Assembly: GCA_963589425.1 (NCBI GenBank)
Contig: CAVAKZ010000050.1
Coordinates: forward strand, 1-14,182
DNA: 14,182 bases
From: CAKRJP01 sp963589425
GTDB lineage: Bacteria > Bacillota > Clostridia > Lachnospirales > Lachnospiraceae
Reading direction: 5' to 3'
Within the stretch, counting starts at the first letter, position 1; each line of letters begins with the position of its first letter. A model generated the notes under the pieces. The model saw only the letters and a program-made list of their open reading frames with translations, ran no database searches and was not told the origin of the DNA. Positions 13,718 through 14,182 of this stretch are shown here, one piece after another. The position numbers and the translations under genes are program-made.

Positions 13718-14182
13718 TTAATCCAACATGGTCACATTGTCAGATCCACGAGACAATCCTGTAATACCGGTTCTGGCAAGTTCCAGAATCTCATATCCAT
13801 CTAACAAATGTAAGAACGCTTTAAGCTTAGACTGATTACCTGTAAGTTCCACGATAAGGGAATCGCTTCCTACGTCCACGATCTTGGCACGGAAAATATC
13901 TGCAATCGAAACAATCTCTGCCCTCTGAGCCGCATCGGCCTTCACCTTGATCATCATAAGTTCACGGTATACCGATTCTGCCGGATCTAATACCTTAATC
14001 TCAATAATGTCTTCTAACTTTCTTACCTGCTTCTCAATCTGTGCAAGAATCAGTTCGTCACCACTGGCTGCAATTGTAATGCGAGTATATCTCGGGTTAG
14101 CCGTCACACCGGCTGTAATACTGTTGATGTTAAATCCCCGTCTGCTGAAAAGTCCTGAAATACGACTGAGCACTCCTGGATT
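13718..14182 (-). CDS. ilvN: Acetolactate synthase small (regulatory) subunit, 5' end off window
   Basis: IlvN binds the catalytic subunit IlvB, raises its activity and gives feedback inhibition by branched-chain amino acids. The visible 154 residues begin NPGVLSRISGLFSRRGFNI, the signature of the N-terminal ACT domain, and lack only about ten residues at the start. The ACT domain continues to about the LDPAESV segment, and the C-terminal small-subunit domain runs to the stop at 13718, with SDSLIVELTGNQSK. A GTG at 14173 encodes the Val of NPGV and is not the start. The upstream neighbour should be ilvB, outside the window. ilvC follows after 110 bases. Confidence 0.96.
   Translation of the reverse strand, partial: NPGVLSRISGLFSRRGFNINSITAGVTANPRYTRITIAASGDELILAQIEKQVRKLEDIIEIKVLDPAESVYRELMMIKVKADAAQRAEIVSIADIFRAKIVDVGSDSLIVELTGNQSKLKAFLHLLDGYEILELARTGITGLSRGSDNVTMLD

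Overview
This window is a housekeeping segment of a low-to-moderate GC Firmicute chromosome, most likely a Lachnospiraceae-type Clostridium. The support is the gene order rimP-nusA-ylxR-ylxQ-infB-rbfA-nrnA, strong AGGAGG ribosome binding sites, several TTG/GTG starts and the protein sequences. The placement comes from recall of family sequences, not from a search. Every gene except rpsT is on the minus strand. I see no tRNA, rRNA, CRISPR array, insertion sequence or phage gene.

Layout, read in the direction of minus-strand transcription (high to low coordinates). (1) 14182-12588: the 3' part of ilvN (acetolactate synthase regulatory subunit) and complete ilvC (ketol-acid reductoisomerase), branched-chain amino acid synthesis, closed by an intrinsic terminator near 12526-12560. 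(2) 12392-11748: a solitary orotate-phosphoribosyltransferase-like protein behind its own extended -10 promoter. (3) rpsT (S20) on the plus strand, 11417-11680, with a strong promoter and a structured leader. It converges on the phosphoribosyltransferase gene, and the two share a bidirectional terminator at 11700-11731. (4) 11083-5968: parE, parC and nudC, tightly spaced, divergent from rpsT across a 333-base intergenic region. (5) 5856-1: the translation/transcription operon rimP, nusA, ylxR, ylxQ, infB, rbfA and the start of nrnA, with a promoter inside the end of nudC and a terminator-like hairpin in its leader.

How the genes fit together: the last operon couples ribosome maturation (RimP, RbfA, S20 nearby), transcription elongation/termination (NusA), RNA-binding accessory proteins (YlxR, YlxQ), translation initiation (IF2) and nanoRNA turnover (NrnA). 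ParE and ParC form a type IIA topoisomerase, more likely topoisomerase IV than gyrase because the GyrA box is missing. NudC hydrolyses NADH and may remove NAD caps from RNA.

I found no clear new multi-gene system. The better leads are non-coding or in protein detail: the rpsT leader with two competing folds, the hairpin leader of the rimP operon, an acidic cofactor loop in IlvC that may favour NADH, a 42-base tandem repeat coding an Arg/Asn/Asp/Gly-rich segment of IF2, and an atypical PRPP loop in the orphan phosphoribosyltransferase.
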